Assembly (NCBI GenBank): GCA_019155205.2
Contig: JAHNZQ020003147.1
Location: forward strand, 1,516,167-1,569,956
From: Gracilaria vermiculophylla
Taxonomy: Eukaryota > Rhodophyta > Florideophyceae > Gracilariales > Gracilariaceae
DNA length: 53,790 nt
Reading direction: 5' to 3'
The notes under the pieces were generated by a model. The model worked only from the letters and a program-made list of their open reading frames with translations. It did not search any database and had not been told where the DNA came from. This document shows positions 36,060 through 47,818 of this stretch, one piece after another (positions within the stretch are counted from its first letter, which is position 1; each line of letters opens with the position of its first letter). A program made the position numbers and the translations under genes.

Positions 36060-36470
36060 GACAAGGAAACGCTGTTTATTAGATGGCAGAAGACTGCTTA
36101 TGGTTGCTACATGCGTCTGTAGAAAATCAAACTAGTTGGATGAGGATACAACCACAAAATCTCGTTATCAGACACGAGTGGCATAAAACTTCAACTATAC
36201 ATATTCTACGCGAAGAAGCATGCACTCTGGGCCTCCTTTGGGCTCAATGGCCACAAAAGCACTTCAAAAAACGTTTTAATGTTTTTGCAGGCAATTACGC
36301 ACTCATTGGGGCTTTGCGTGCAATGGTTTTTTTTTATAGTGTCTTCGTACAAAAGTAGACAAGTGTCGTTCCTGAGAAACGTATTATTATACCTTAAGCG
36401 CGAAGCGAAGCTAAAGCAAAGCGGCAAAAAACTCTATAGCCTAGCGAACTTAAGAAGATGACAAAAATAA
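36060..36470 (+). pseudogene. RNase H remnant, element C
   Basis: The blocks are LHASVENQTSW (family D-A-S, Asp changed to His, at 36110), EWHKTSTIHILREEACTLGL (catalytic Glu), RFNVFAGNYALIGALRAM (family TDN, Asp changed to Gly at 36290) and a distal SLANLRR (family ADE.SR). Spacing and order are those of retroelement RNase H. Element D has the partner block FGILRIVIIDNKALIRALIK with the Asp kept. Confidence 0.6.
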
Positions 36471-36480
36471 TTCGAAGTAG

Positions 36481-37299
36481 AAAAAAGAAGTTTTAGTGCG
36501 GGGTGACCAGGGTCCATGCAGCTTTCCACAGCACTTTGGCACAGCTATACTCTTTCAACGTTCTCTTGCTTTACTGTTGAGGTCATTCCGGATGTTCATA
36601 GTTTAGCCTCTGTTGTTTGGGGTCTAAGAGAAGGCTCTATGGTCAATTGAAAAGTCGGTCATTTATTACCTGCCGTTGTTGCAGGTCGAAACCTCGCAAC
36701 GGAGATGTCTTGGCTTGCTTCCCATATGTATGGTGGCACTGCGGTACATATCGAAGCCTTGTAGATCGAAACCAAGCTGTGCTGCAATGTTGAGGATGCA
36801 AAGATTCGCAACAACTCAAAAGCATTTTTTTGAAGAAGACAAAAAGTGTATACTACTTTAAATCATTGTTATACACCCAAACAAATCGTGAAGGTCTATG
36901 AGATAGTTCACTCAAATAAATGTCCAAAACTGACTTGGATGCAGTATCTTTAGGCTTCTCTCGAGGACGTTAATCGTACGAATGAAGCCGTGGACACACG
37001 TAATCAGACTAAAAGGCTTCAGATGATTCCACGTCCCAATCAGTTAGAAAAATTTATTTCAATTCAAAAAAGAAAGTTCGCATCCATTATTTTTTAGTAT
37101 ATTGTATCTTTGATGGTCACGCAAGTGATTTCTTTTCGAACCAATGGGCTCCAAATTCTGATCCTAAACGCTCTCGATTGATACCAACAAAGACCTGCAC
37201 TACACAAACGAAGGATTTCGATGTCGCATAAAGAGTCAACATCACCTTGGACTCACAGAGGAGAGACCGACAATTCCTTTTCAGAACGACCATTTAGCT
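36481..37299. other. Junction between elements C and D
   Basis: No block of either element could be recognised with confidence. The recombinase end of one or both elements may be here in unreadable form. Confidence 0.35.
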
Positions 37300-37443
37300 T
37301 CCGATATTATCGGGGTAATGATTTATTTAATGATGAATCATCACGGGGAGCTGGGAGTGTAGCATGGTGAAAATGAGCTCTAAATGGCACAGGCTATATC
37401 GCGAAAAGTTTGGTTTTTTTAAAAGCCGTTCTCGATCTAAGAG

Positions 37444-38030
37444 TCAGGATAATAAAACTGTTTGGATGTACGGGGGGATTATTACCGTCTCGTTTCTGCC
37501 CCTGTTCGAAATAGAAGTATTCATGCTTGCATAATATGGCCTTCGTTTTGTTACATCCAAGATTACGACATCATCCGTATATAAACCTCGGAGATCACCA
37601 AGTGGCAAACAGCATTCGAAGAGTACCATAATTCTAGTACCAATATCCGGCTCCTCATGTTGGAAGAGATCACACGCCAAGGCATGTGTGACTAGTTACG
37701 CACAAACCAAATGATGTTGAACTGGTCTTACATTTACAAACCCTTGAATGCTAAATGTAGACAACGAAAAACTTTGTACTAGTAAAGGGTAAAAGAATTT
37801 CAGACCAGGTTTAGCTTGGCCGGCTTGTGGTCACTGCAAATGCGGATTATCTTTGTGTAATTCCACACAATACCACGTAAATAGCATATCCACCTCCCTT
37901 TTCTATGATTAAGTTCGCTCCAAATCTTTCAGTGTTTTGAACCCGTGGGCAAAGTGTTGTAAACATTTTCGATACTTTTTGACAGTACCCGGCTTCACCC
38001 TTTTGTGGTAGGCCTCATAGAGCCCGGGAG
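37444..38030 (-). pseudogene. Tyrosine-recombinase-like domain, element D
   Basis: Directly after RNase H the minus strand reads LYEAYHKRVKPGTVKKYRKC, the shape of a recombinase core-binding start (x-S/K-P-x-T-x-x-x-Y). Farther on, ACDLFQHEEPDIGTRIMVLF, CCLPLGDLRGLYTDDVVILD and GRNETVIIPPYIQTVLL resemble the start of the catalytic domain, where the family has an Arg in the LR-x-x-EL-x-x-L block. The distal H-x-x-R and nucleophile Tyr boxes were not found with certainty. This rests on pattern alone. Confidence 0.45.
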
Positions 38031-39360
38031 TGTTCATCAGCAAGGCTCATAGCTACCGTCACATAGAGCGGTTCGAGCTCACGATTGCCCACTGAAAGTA
38101 TAGCGGCGACTCCCCAACGTATTCCATTAAACCTACCAACACTGCTGCGCCGCTTTATCAACGCTCGAATGAGCGCCTTATTGTCTATGATAACAATACG
38201 AAGTATGCCAAAAAGATTCTATTGAAGTTGAGCTCATTATAGGCAATTAATGCATGCTTCTCTCTTTAAAAGATGTACTGGTGATGTTCTAAGCCATTTT
38301 TGTCCGAGGGCATGCTTCAAAAGTTGCGTTCTTGTCCCGCTAGCTTGCGCTTTTACGGAAGCTCGTAGCACCAAGAAGGGGTCTTATGTCATTGTATAAA
38401 AAACGACTTATTCCCACAAGCTAGACATAATTCATACACCGGTCACCAAGACCTCGTGCGTTAGATCAAAGCGTATTAAAGGTGAGAGAACCACGAACAA
38501 TGACACATTCTGTTTGGCAGTTTTAGACGCCATCACAGTGCCTGTCTCTGCTCGACAAATAATATACACCGAGGGAAATAACCGAGAATAACGGTTGGTA
38601 ATGTAGCAAAAAGCACAACCCACATGCCTGACACTTTTTAGATCATTTTCACTTTCGAACTTCGCCTCTGAATAATTGCTTCTGTAGTCACGATTATGTT
38701 TTGCAACTTTACTGCTTCCGGCGAACATAATCCAGAGAGGTGTACTTCAATTTATAATACCTCTGTAAAGCTTTCTTCTCCCGGTCAAGCAATGGTTTAT
38801 GGTTTCGAAGGTAAGTTCTGTTTTCTGGACTCCCCAAAAACACCCTCTACTTTTCTATTCCGTTCTGCAGGGTTGTCACCAAAAGGAAAATAGGCACCGA
38901 CATACGCTCCGAATAAGAGGTCCAAAACCTTCGTCAATTCTGTAATCCAATTGTGCAATTCAGATCCAGCCTGCTCAAGAAAGTGTCTGTGTACGTTTTT
39001 TGCAATGAAAACAAAGTACGACCATCCCATTTGCATTTATCACATAATAGGGTGTTTCTGCGAGCAGTCTAAGTTATCCATCGGTATTCGGAAACGTTTT
39101 GGTGACAATTAGGACATATTCAACCGGTGATAATGGTTATCCATATCGGTTTTCCCTAACTTTCAAATTGCTGCCTTGTGGCAGAAACAACTTTGCTAGG
39201 TGTCCCGGGTTGGGTTAATTAGCATCCACTGCTACATTCACTGCCTTCTTGGTAATTATAGCGTCCATTGTAAGGCGGTGAACGCCTTTCTAGTTTTTGG
39301 AGACTGCAAACACCGCATTCGTTCGTTCTTCTTGTTCTCTTCCCATCGAAAAAATTCCAA
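38030..39360 (-). pseudogene. RT and RNase H remnants, element D
   Basis: RT: TDMDNHYHRLNM, then MGWSYFVFIAKNVHRHFLEQ near 39.03 kb and a lost catalytic box (YVGAYF). Connection: NYSEAK at 38.67 kb and KTAKQNVSLFVVLSPLIRFD at 38.5 kb, matched in C by KTAKPKLSLLVALTPLIRVD. RNase H: REKHALIAYNEL, VIIDNKALIRAL with Asp-Asn at 38180-38185, and SLADEHSRAL. Confidence 0.55.
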
Positions 39361-40300
39361 CATTCTCTAGTTTTTTTATATGCTTATTTCACTCTTCTTC
39401 ATCCATTCTCCAAAATGCTTTTCGGAGTGACTCCATATCCTTTTATTAATATAAAAAACCGGTCTTGCGACATCTATTTATCACGAGTTTCTTCCGGTCC
39501 GAAGTTCAGGGCATCTGAGGATGCTGCCAGGCCTTTAACAAGCAATGACACAAAGTCTGGACTGATCAAAGTTTTGGTGTGAATATCACCATAAAATGTC
39601 ATGTCTTCCTCTACGACTGAAAGCCCCGCTTCGAAGTAATTTTGGCGTAAGGGTTCCTGTGCGACGCTTTGCAAGAAATTTGTAGTTAGTCACTGAACAG
39701 CGTTTCTGTTTTCGTTCGAATGCATCTGTGAGAAGACATGCCCGGCATAGAGCCCATTTAGCTCTGAGACGATTTTTCGCAAAAATCAATCAACCAGCAG
39801 GCTTTTAGCGTAACGCTGCCTTTTTTAGTTTTTGCCACTCCCTGACATACGCCGGAACCCACATAGAGTCACCCAATGGAGGGGAAGCACATCTCGTTTG
39901 TCCATCGCAATCAGTTACGCAAGTTGTTCTCGGTGTTGTTCATAGAGAGATAAAACGCTATCCTACTTCCTCTCCACGCCTTGCGAGGCGGACTTTGGAG
40001 AACGTTCTGCACGTTCTCGATGCAGCTTAGCCGATGACAATTATTTTCGGCGACAAGTTTCCTGTATCAGCTCGTTATTATTCTCTTCCAGTTCTTTGGC
40101 TGTCTCCCAATCGCCCGAATTATCTGCGGTGACAACACCCACGAGAAGACGGAGAGTGACTTCAACAACCAAATCACGCCGGGCTCGCATGCCCTCGACA
40201 GAATCTGTAACGCAGTCTACTACTTCTACAAGAAGACCGCTTTCACAGAAGCTTCATAGCTTTGCGTTCACCCAGTAGGGATCTCTACCTGAATTTCTCC

Positions 40301-41001
40301 ATTATCCAGTTAAACATGCCGGCCCGGTACCTCGAAGAGGTGGAGACAAGATTCAAACGGACCATATTGAGGCGTCTTAAATTTCCTTCTCGGAAATGAA
40401 ATAACCTTCTCATTTCTCGATAATAGAAAATTGCTCTCCATAGTATCCATGGTAACATACTTTGTACCTCAGAAACTGGAAATCGCGTTTTGGGCCAATT
40501 ATCAATTTTTTTAAATGCTCAAAGTTTGAGTTTAAAAGCTCTCAATTTGCAGTCAGTCCCTTCGTGGTGGAGTAAGTATGCATGGAAATGTTGTTTCCAA
40601 TCAAAAATATTAAAATGCTTTTATACATATATACCAAATCATTGTCGTTGAAGTAATCCAGTACTACCACTGTTTGCTCTATGGTCCGATATGTAGCATG
40701 CATTAATCTTATGAGGGTGAGTGTTTCGGTGCTGGTACTTTTGAGCTACATAAACATTAACACGTTTTATGGTTGGAACATCAGTTTTATGATATGGTTC
40801 TTATATAGTATCTTATTTAATTGGGCTCTACCTTCGTTTACAGTTTTTGATTCTTATCATAGGCCGCACGTTTATTGCTCTTTATCTTTCGAAATATGTA
40901 TGCCTGTCTATACCAGAAGTATTAGGTTCCAGCAATCAAGGACAGGCATGTGATCGAAGTAAAATATGGTTTACAGTGTTTCTTGGTGAAATACTTTTGA
41001 G
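40301..41001. other. Spacer upstream of the small Cys/His-rich ORF
   Basis: A hydrophobic plus frame at 40681-40953 starts with ATG but resembles no known protein, and its composition follows the AT-rich background. No other structure seen. Confidence 0.35.
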
Positions 41002-41009
41002 TATAAAAG
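41002..41009 (+). promoter_or_regulatory. TATA box (tataaaag)
   Basis: A consensus TATA box 76 bases before the ATG of the Cys/His-rich ORF, with suitable spacing for a short leader. Confidence 0.5.
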
Positions 41010-41084
41010 GGTCCATGTTTTCTGTTGGTTCTACTGCATCCGATACAGGACCTTTGTATCCATTCCGAATCTTTTGTGTTAAAA

Positions 41085-41405
41085 ATGTCAAGAAGGTCCG
41101 ATTCAAAGTCTTCTGGATGCTCAAACAGTTGCTGCCATCGTCAGCAGCATGCATCAACTAACAATGGGTCAATTTCAAATAACACCGGGTCTAGCTCCAA
41201 TGACTGCGGACATGGCCGTGCACGTCACGTGAAATCAAAGTGCCATGTAGATGGTTGCCCGCATTGGCCAACATTTGTCGTGATGAAAACAACCCGTCGA
41301 CATCGTCAAAAGTGGTACAAATTGAAGTTATGCCAAAGGTGTCCTCTTCATGAAACGGATCCAATCTACTTCGAGGTGTGTGAGTCTACGGTGTTTGATA
41401 TATGA
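41085..41405 (+). CDS. Small Cys/His-rich protein, function unknown
   Basis: A 106-residue ORF in an otherwise gene-empty region. The N-terminal half is Ser/Asn-rich with scattered Cys and His (MSRRSDSKSSGCSNSCCHRQ). The C-terminal half is basic and has a possible zinc site, C-x4-C-x-H in KCHVDGCPHWP and C-x2-C-x2-H in KLCQRCPLHE. The frame is clean, better composed than its AT-rich surroundings, and preceded by a TATA box. No family is recognised. It may be a lineage-specific gene, a last exon, or a fragment of a mobile element. Confidence 0.4.
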   Translation: MSRRSDSKSSGCSNSCCHRQQHASTNNGSISNNTGSSSNDCGHGRARHVKSKCHVDGCPHWPTFVVMKTTRRHRQKWYKLKLCQRCPLHETDPIYFEVCESTVFDI

Positions 41406-44289
41406 AAAACCTGTAGTAAAACAGGAGATTCAGTCACAAGGAGCCTTAGTCCCACATTTTAGGTATTGAGAAATTGAGACACTGCGTAGTAGTCCTGCAT
41501 TTAGCTCTCACAGACATCAACCAAGTCCCTGTTTAGTTTAAAGCCCATATAAAATGAATGAAAGAAGGTGTACGGTTCTCAGAAATCTTCATTACTTTAA
41601 GATATCAAAGCTTATATATCATTAGCGTCTTTGGCGTTATCAAAATGTCATCGAATTTGTTTTCCTAACGATATACCGCAGTTTGCTCGCTTGAGAGCTG
41701 CACACTTTAAAGATTTGCATAGAAATATGAATGGTAGACGTTAAAGAAACCCTGCTCTTCTTTTTCGTTGTGCAAAACTCGAAATATTTCTTCTCTCCAT
41801 CGACAAAGATTTTCACAGTACGCATTCCTCGTTCGTATTGAAAAGATGCTTTATATTATTTATTGGAAGGTTGGACAAGTTATTTATTTATGAAGAGTTT
41901 AAAGCAATCAATATTTGAAACAAAATTCCATAAAGGCGTTCATGGAAACTAAACCCTTTTTTCATTTGACATAAAAAGGTAGAATTGGCAAGGGTGCCGC
42001 GAATCACTGGGAGTGGTTACGTTCTTCATGATTTGTATTTTCTTTTTGTTCCTGGAATGCTTCAAATTTGTTCTATTCACCTATAAAAAGTCATAAAAGT
42101 TTTTAAATGTTTTCTATTTTTATTGATAAGTAGTAAATATCTTTGCAAAGCACTTAGTTTTAAGACTCAGTCCTGGATTATAACGTTCTCCAAAATCATG
42201 ATGTCGTTGGAACTAATGTATGAAAACGAGACGTCCATCGTTAGAACCTAAGCATATACATATTCTCAATTTGAAATACTCGTTTTGCAGCAAAGAATAA
42301 CTTTGTTTGTTTGATTGAAGTTTAACCTCAAAACGATTTATAACTGTATAATTGTTTCAAGTTCTTTTTTGCTCTATATATTTAGTTTAAAAGTTTTTGA
42401 ATGCCTTGAAATTGATTTATTAATAATTGTACTAAAGCTTTTATTCTTCATGGCTAGGCCTTGAATTGTAACACTTTTAATCCCAAGTTTAAGCCACTTT
42501 CTTTATATAATGGTTAGAATTTGATTGCAACGTATATTCACCGTTCTTATATTTTACGACGTAGGCACTACTGAAGAAGCTCACCATATCGTGTTCCTTT
42601 TGTTAGCTGCAGAATAGATTCCACAGGCAAAGCTAGATCGTTTTCATCTCAAAACTTTATTAAAAGATATTTCCAAATCCACCGACCGTTTCCAAAGGGC
42701 GTTTCTATATTCTCTTACTCTACATATCTGAGTATTTTGCGGAGACACCTCACATGAACTATTACAGAATAAGTTGAGAACCCTTGAAAGACTTACATAC
42801 ATGTTCTTTTAACAGCATTTGAGGATACACACAATACCTGACTTTTCTTTAAAGTTTCTCTTAGCAGCGCAATGTTTTCCTGATTACTTCATACGTCCTG
42901 AGCATGTATGCAATCAGAGTTTTATTATTCATAGAAATTACATTTTTGTGCAGTCAAGTTTTAGAACTCGGATAGTAATATACTAAAATTGAAAGAAGTC
43001 CGCAAAAGTCTATGAAGCTTATTTCACGTCCTGCATTGAGTTTCTGTACAAGTTTTGTAGGTTGTACTAATTTCAATTTGATTAAAAATAGCAGAAATAT
43101 GAATTTTCGATTACCGGAACTTTTCTTCTGTCAACATGATGACAGCAAAATCTTTGCATTGTGGAGCAAAACTTGTTTGCTGAATATCAGACTTTTGCAA
43201 GGCAGCTTCCGATACTAGCATCTGTTTTATGAAAACTGGTTGGGTCAAAACCGCTACCTAAGTTTCCTCTTTTACCTCAATACTGTCGTAGTCGAGGAAA
43301 AGGTTATATTTTTGTTCATTGATTTTGAAAGTTGTGTTTTAGCCAATTGGATATCTTATTTCAGTTTTGGTCTTCAGACTTATTGATATTCTGCAATCAT
43401 CCTTTCATTTGTTATACTAATAATACTATTAATTTTAGTTCGATGGTAACTTTTTTGTACGAAGCAAAATTATAATTCGAAAATACGAATCCCATTTCTT
43501 TTTATCGAATTGATAAATCAAAAAATATACCATATTAGAATATATTGTGTTTGGGTTGTCTCTGCGCATAATGTATTATTCCAAACTACTTTGTCGGGTT
43601 TTCAAGCTTAATAAGCACACGAAAATGCCCCGGACCCCGGTCAAGACCGTCAGACGCGTTTTATGCCAGAATTGGATGATATTTCGCCATTGACTCAAAA
43701 ATGCTTTTAATTCAATATCATTATTGTGATCGTGTTCGCCACCTATTCTACACATTTCTTTATTTATTTGCGCAAAACTCCTCATTAGTTTTCGTTTAGT
43801 AGTTGAAACAAATAATTATTCATATTTTACAAATGCTTCTCTGGTAACATCAAAGGAATAAAATGGATTCAAGCTACTTGAAAATGAAAACTGGGCTGAT
43901 CTGATTCTGTTCTCGATATGTAAAGAGGCATTATGAACACTCAATCTTAATATAATACTAATTGTATTATTTTCTGTAGTTTATGAAGCAAATCAAATTG
44001 ATACCAAATACAATTTGGAACATGGGGCGTTCTTTGTTTATTATAATAAACTAAGACGATGCTGCACACATCGTACAATCCCTTAAAGTTCTTGCCCCGT
44101 TACAGTCTGGTTCAAAATCATATCGCGTTTGTGTCAAACTTCAAAATTCAAGTGCTTAATACCGTAAAACTACAAAAATGTGTTCCGAAATTAATACGCG
44201 TCCAAATTTCGTTTCAAAAATGTAACATATTTATCTAGTTTAACTATTTTTTGGGGACTCAGTAATTATAATTTCCTTATTATTTTTAA
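41406..44289. other. AT-rich gene desert
   Basis: Nearly 2.9 kb of AT-rich sequence with only short chance frames. No repeat, tRNA-like or coding signal was recognised. Confidence 0.5.
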
Positions 44290-45238
44290 AGACTTTTATT
44301 ACGGCCTTTTGGCATTGAATTAATGAAACCAATACTTGTAGAAATTGAAATAGTATCCCAGCAATTTTCAATGCGTGTTTTCAAATAAAAAACTGTGTTA
44401 AACAGCCTTTCATGGCCATAGAACAATCTCGATTTCGAATTCATTTATTTTCGACGTGGTTTTAGTCTGCCGAGTGTGCTTCCCATTCCATTATCTAAAT
44501 GCTTTCTTCTTGTAGGCTCTGTCACCAATTTCATATCCTGCATCGGTACATTTTCTTGATAAAGAAAAAGAAAATTTCCGTGATCTTTATATCCATAGGA
44601 TAGCAAATAATTATAACGAACTTCTGAATAACAAGGAGAGTTTATATGTCTCTCACTTTACGCACAATCGGTTTTTTTGGTATTTTGGTATAGCAGCCTT
44701 CACCATTACGACACCGCTCCTAGAGTCCTTTGCCTAAAGTTTAGAGAATTCTCTTCTTTAGTCATGTCAATAAAACGTAGAACAATCTTGAGCATCCATT
44801 TCGTGTTTTTGACGTTGAAAGAAATGGCAATGTCACATTTTTCTTTCAAGTGCGCCATGTTGGCACAGCATTTTATCTTTTTATGTGATAAAATTCTAAA
44901 CATAATGCTTATTTAAGTTTTCAATACGTGAACAGATTTTTGTTATTGATTTAACCCAACTTTTATAAGTTAAGATACATTGAGATCTTAGGTTTTGCAA
45001 TGTTTCCGCACTTACCCTTTCTCCAGCACAATTACGTTTTATTGTGCTTTTATCTGCAGAACTGAAAAGCTTTAAACGCCCTGAATATTGTTTCATTTCA
45101 AAGTTCGAAGGAGTGTTTTTGAAACGAAAAATTGTGGTCTAATGAAGCTTTAATTGTCGGCAAATTTAAGCATAAGACTTTCAATTAGCTTTTCATTGAT
45201 TAGTTGGAAGCTGTTCAGAGCGCAAAGGAGGCGATCAT
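44290..45238 (-). pseudogene. Tc1/mariner transposase, broken (copy 2)
   Basis: The minus strand from ATG 45238 gives a heavily shifted transposase. The first catalytic region is barely readable (44.8 kb). The second is clear as NFLFLYQENVPMQDMKLVTE near 44.55 kb, matching the family FQQDNAPIH block with Asp replaced by Glu. The end is CWDTISISTSIGFINSMPK, the W-x-x-I...SMP C-terminus. It complements copy 1, where the last two catalytic regions are less readable. Confidence 0.65.
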
Positions 45239-45375
45239 CGTGACAAGTTGATGAATGTCAGTGAAGTATTCATTTGATTTTGAAACAATTCCTACATATA
45301 TTTTATGGAAAATGCACACTACACGACTACTTTTGCGTGTTTTCTAGGCGTGATATGAATTTAAAACGCACTGGA
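44290..45375 (-). mobile_element. Decayed Tc1/mariner element, copy 2
   Basis: A second copy of the element at 0.4-1.5 kb, in the same orientation. Shared words include tctgcagaact, ttattgattt, ggttttgcaat and the right flank taggcgtg. By eye the two copies are strongly diverged from each other. The ends were not defined. Confidence 0.68.
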
Positions 45376-47199
45376 TGTTGGCAGTTGATACAGTGTCTAT
45401 ACAAATGGCCATCACAAACGCAAACACTCAAAACTGTTTTACAAGTTCAAAGAAAACAGCAATGGTACGTTACTCTTGATGGCGAAATTCCAATAGCAGA
45501 CTTCTATCCCTGGGCCACCACTGCCATACATATGCATATGGAAAACGTATGAAATTGAAGATTGACGGAAGAGACGAGACACATGGGTTTCCACAAGATC
45601 TACGGCACAAATCGCATTTTTGTGCTTCAGACGAACTCCATGAACTCCATGTGGTCATCCGCTCTTCTTTTTGTGCTATATTCTGAAGCTAGGAGCATAT
45701 CCATCCTAAAACGGTAAGACGGCAAAAGGATGAAAATTGAAACCAAAGCACATAGTGTAGCAACTTCACTCAGCTTTCTTTCTCCACCAGTGCCTCGCCA
45801 ACCGTAGTGACAACGACATCAATTTTCCGAACGCTAAAAATCTCGATGTTCGTGAATTCTTGGCGAGCGTTTTACAGGGGTCTCTAACCATAATATACTA
45901 ATTGAATGAGAACATTTCTGTCTTGGCTAGGCGTAGAAAATTTTCGGAACCACCGTCACATAATCTATCTAACTACCACTGTCTCGACCAATTCATGCCT
46001 CAATGCTCGACATGGCTCAGCCTGATCCTTTCCTCTCTGATTCACGAGAACCTACACATAATCAAAATCCATATTAACTTCTTAGTGCTTCTCCTAATTT
46101 CCCGCATACGATTCACCCAATAAAACAGCCCCAATGACGCGATGTCGATAATATGGCAAGCGCTAGGACAATTTTCGACCTCTTTGACGCTGCTATCAAT
46201 GGACCAAAGCGGAAAAAGCGGGATCGGTATGCGCAACTTAAAGTTGCTTCAGTGTGCACCTGTCCCACGTAGAGAGTGTAATTTGTTCTCTTAGACATTA
46301 GTAACTTGAACAGAAATGAGGACATCAACTGACACCAGTGTCGGAAGTTCCTATGCAAAAGTGGCTAAACGGCAACATGGTAGAGAATATTTTGGTATCT
46401 CAACTTATAATAATACTCATAAATAGTCTAACTCTAAAAGGAATCTTAATTCATAGTTTTCAAACAGGAGAAGGCTTAGAAGCGTATCCTGCTGGTGTAT
46501 GAGGTCATTGGGATCGGAAAGAGAGAGCAGTGAGGGTTTCGTATATCTTGCGAGGTGCGTGTGAATTCGAGGTTTTAGGGCGTAGCTATGAAGCTCTCCT
46601 TCATACCAGAGCGTCGCACGTTGATTTCATGTGTACGCCCATTGACGGGGAGGTTTGTAGCACTTCAAAACTTTCCCTCTTTACAATCAAAGTCAAACAT
46701 AATGCATGACATTGGCCACTGTTAGCAAGAGTTCGTCGGTCATGCGTGTGGCATGGCCAGAGTCAGAGGCGGAGAGGTTGCACTATTTATGGTAGGTGGA
46801 TGGAACAGATGGCAATGTCTTAATTTAGTTTCAGAAGTTTGCTCGACAGTACTATTACTTACAGTAAAGTACTTAAGGGCGGTGATGTCGGCGCCGCTGC
46901 CCTCAGTAAACACCGAGGTCACGGCTCTGAGCCTACCGCCTACGGCTGTAATTACCGCTTGTGACGGGTACCCCGAAGCATACGATTCCTCATCTGCCTT
47001 GTTCGCCAACATTGCCCGTGCTTGAGAGCATTTCACCAGTGCTGCTGTGCTTGTGCTTGTCTAAGGTTGAATTACCGGTATTGCCGTTCTGCGCCCCTGG
47101 GGCACCCCACCGCCCACTATTGTGGCATAACCACCACTTTCGTAGATCACGCGAGCCTAACGGCCCGCGATTATCTGTTCTTTACCCCGTCCTAGAAGG
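45376..47199. other. Spacer before gypsy element B
   Basis: Short frames only. One near 45.55-45.69 kb (KRMKLKIDGRDETHGFPQDL) looks coding-like but is too short to assign. The 5' LTR of element B may begin near 46.85-47.2 kb but could not be delimited, as no 3' LTR is present to compare. Confidence 0.35.
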
Positions 47200-47818
47200 A
47201 TAGGCGTACGCCGCATGCAACCCGTCTGTGAGAATCTTCTTTTTCAGCCTCTCCGGTCTAGTGCAGCAAGAATGGCGTCAGGCCTTAAAATCCGGATTTG
47301 TCCTGCTGTTTCCTCGAGAGAGCTCTACGCGATCGATTGACTCTCTAGAAGTAGATCCCGAACGCCTATGTGGTGTTTTATCGCTTGCAGGCTGTTGCAC
47401 TGCAAGAGGTGTCTTGATTGACCAGCGGACCATTTACCTATGTGTACCTCCCTCATTGAGGTTTACTTTTTGTCCGCTAAAGACCTACGCGTTTTCCCCG
47501 CCCCACTATCCTTTTGCAGAAGACAGCTTCAAGCGTCGAGCTCGCTGTCACATGGAGCAGCTTCCACCTCAGTGGGGATGGTCTAAAAATCCAGTTGCCC
47601 TTAGGAATCGCGATCCCATCCAGATCGATCTTAGCTGTCAAGGCTTACTGAACGGCAGGCCATGTGACGAAAACCCAAGATAATCCCCCACCCTTCCTGG
47701 ATAGCCTGATGCGTGAAGGTGGAATATCGATGGCACCTCAGGTATCTATGCCACTCCAAAACCAAATGCTCGTGTCGAGCGAACCCATTTTGAAACCCTA
47801 AAAAACCAGCTCAGCTCA

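Larger units (their letters stand above)
33508..36480 (+). mobile_element. DIRS-like retroelement C (gag-like, RT, RNase H), decayed
   Basis: A plus-strand series of broken coding blocks that match, in the same order, blocks on the minus strand of element D (40.3 down to 38.0 kb). The two copies lie tail to tail. Order: coiled-coil gag-like ORF, Arg/Glu-rich block, Cys-rich block, RT with a YVDE remnant of YVDD, a connection block, RNase H. No integrase or protease was seen. In D a tyrosine-recombinase-like block follows, so the set gag-RT-RH-YR points to DIRS-type elements. The recombinase of C was not found before the border with D. Confidence 0.55.
37300..40300 (-). mobile_element. DIRS-like retroelement D, decayed, inverted relative to C
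   Basis: The minus-strand blocks from 40.27 kb leftwards match C: ETAKELEENNNEL (near 40.1 kb), the Cys-rich WALCRACLL, the block FEAGLSVVEEDMTFYGD, RT, connection, RNase H, and then a recombinase-like part absent from C. Amino-acid blocks are similar but frames are broken at different places, so the copies inserted separately or diverged long ago rather than being one recent inverted duplication. Confidence 0.55.

Noticed and set aside
46740..47036. Overlapping 90-98-codon frames on both strands
   Set aside because: No family resemblance on either strand; probably LTR or leader sequence of element B.
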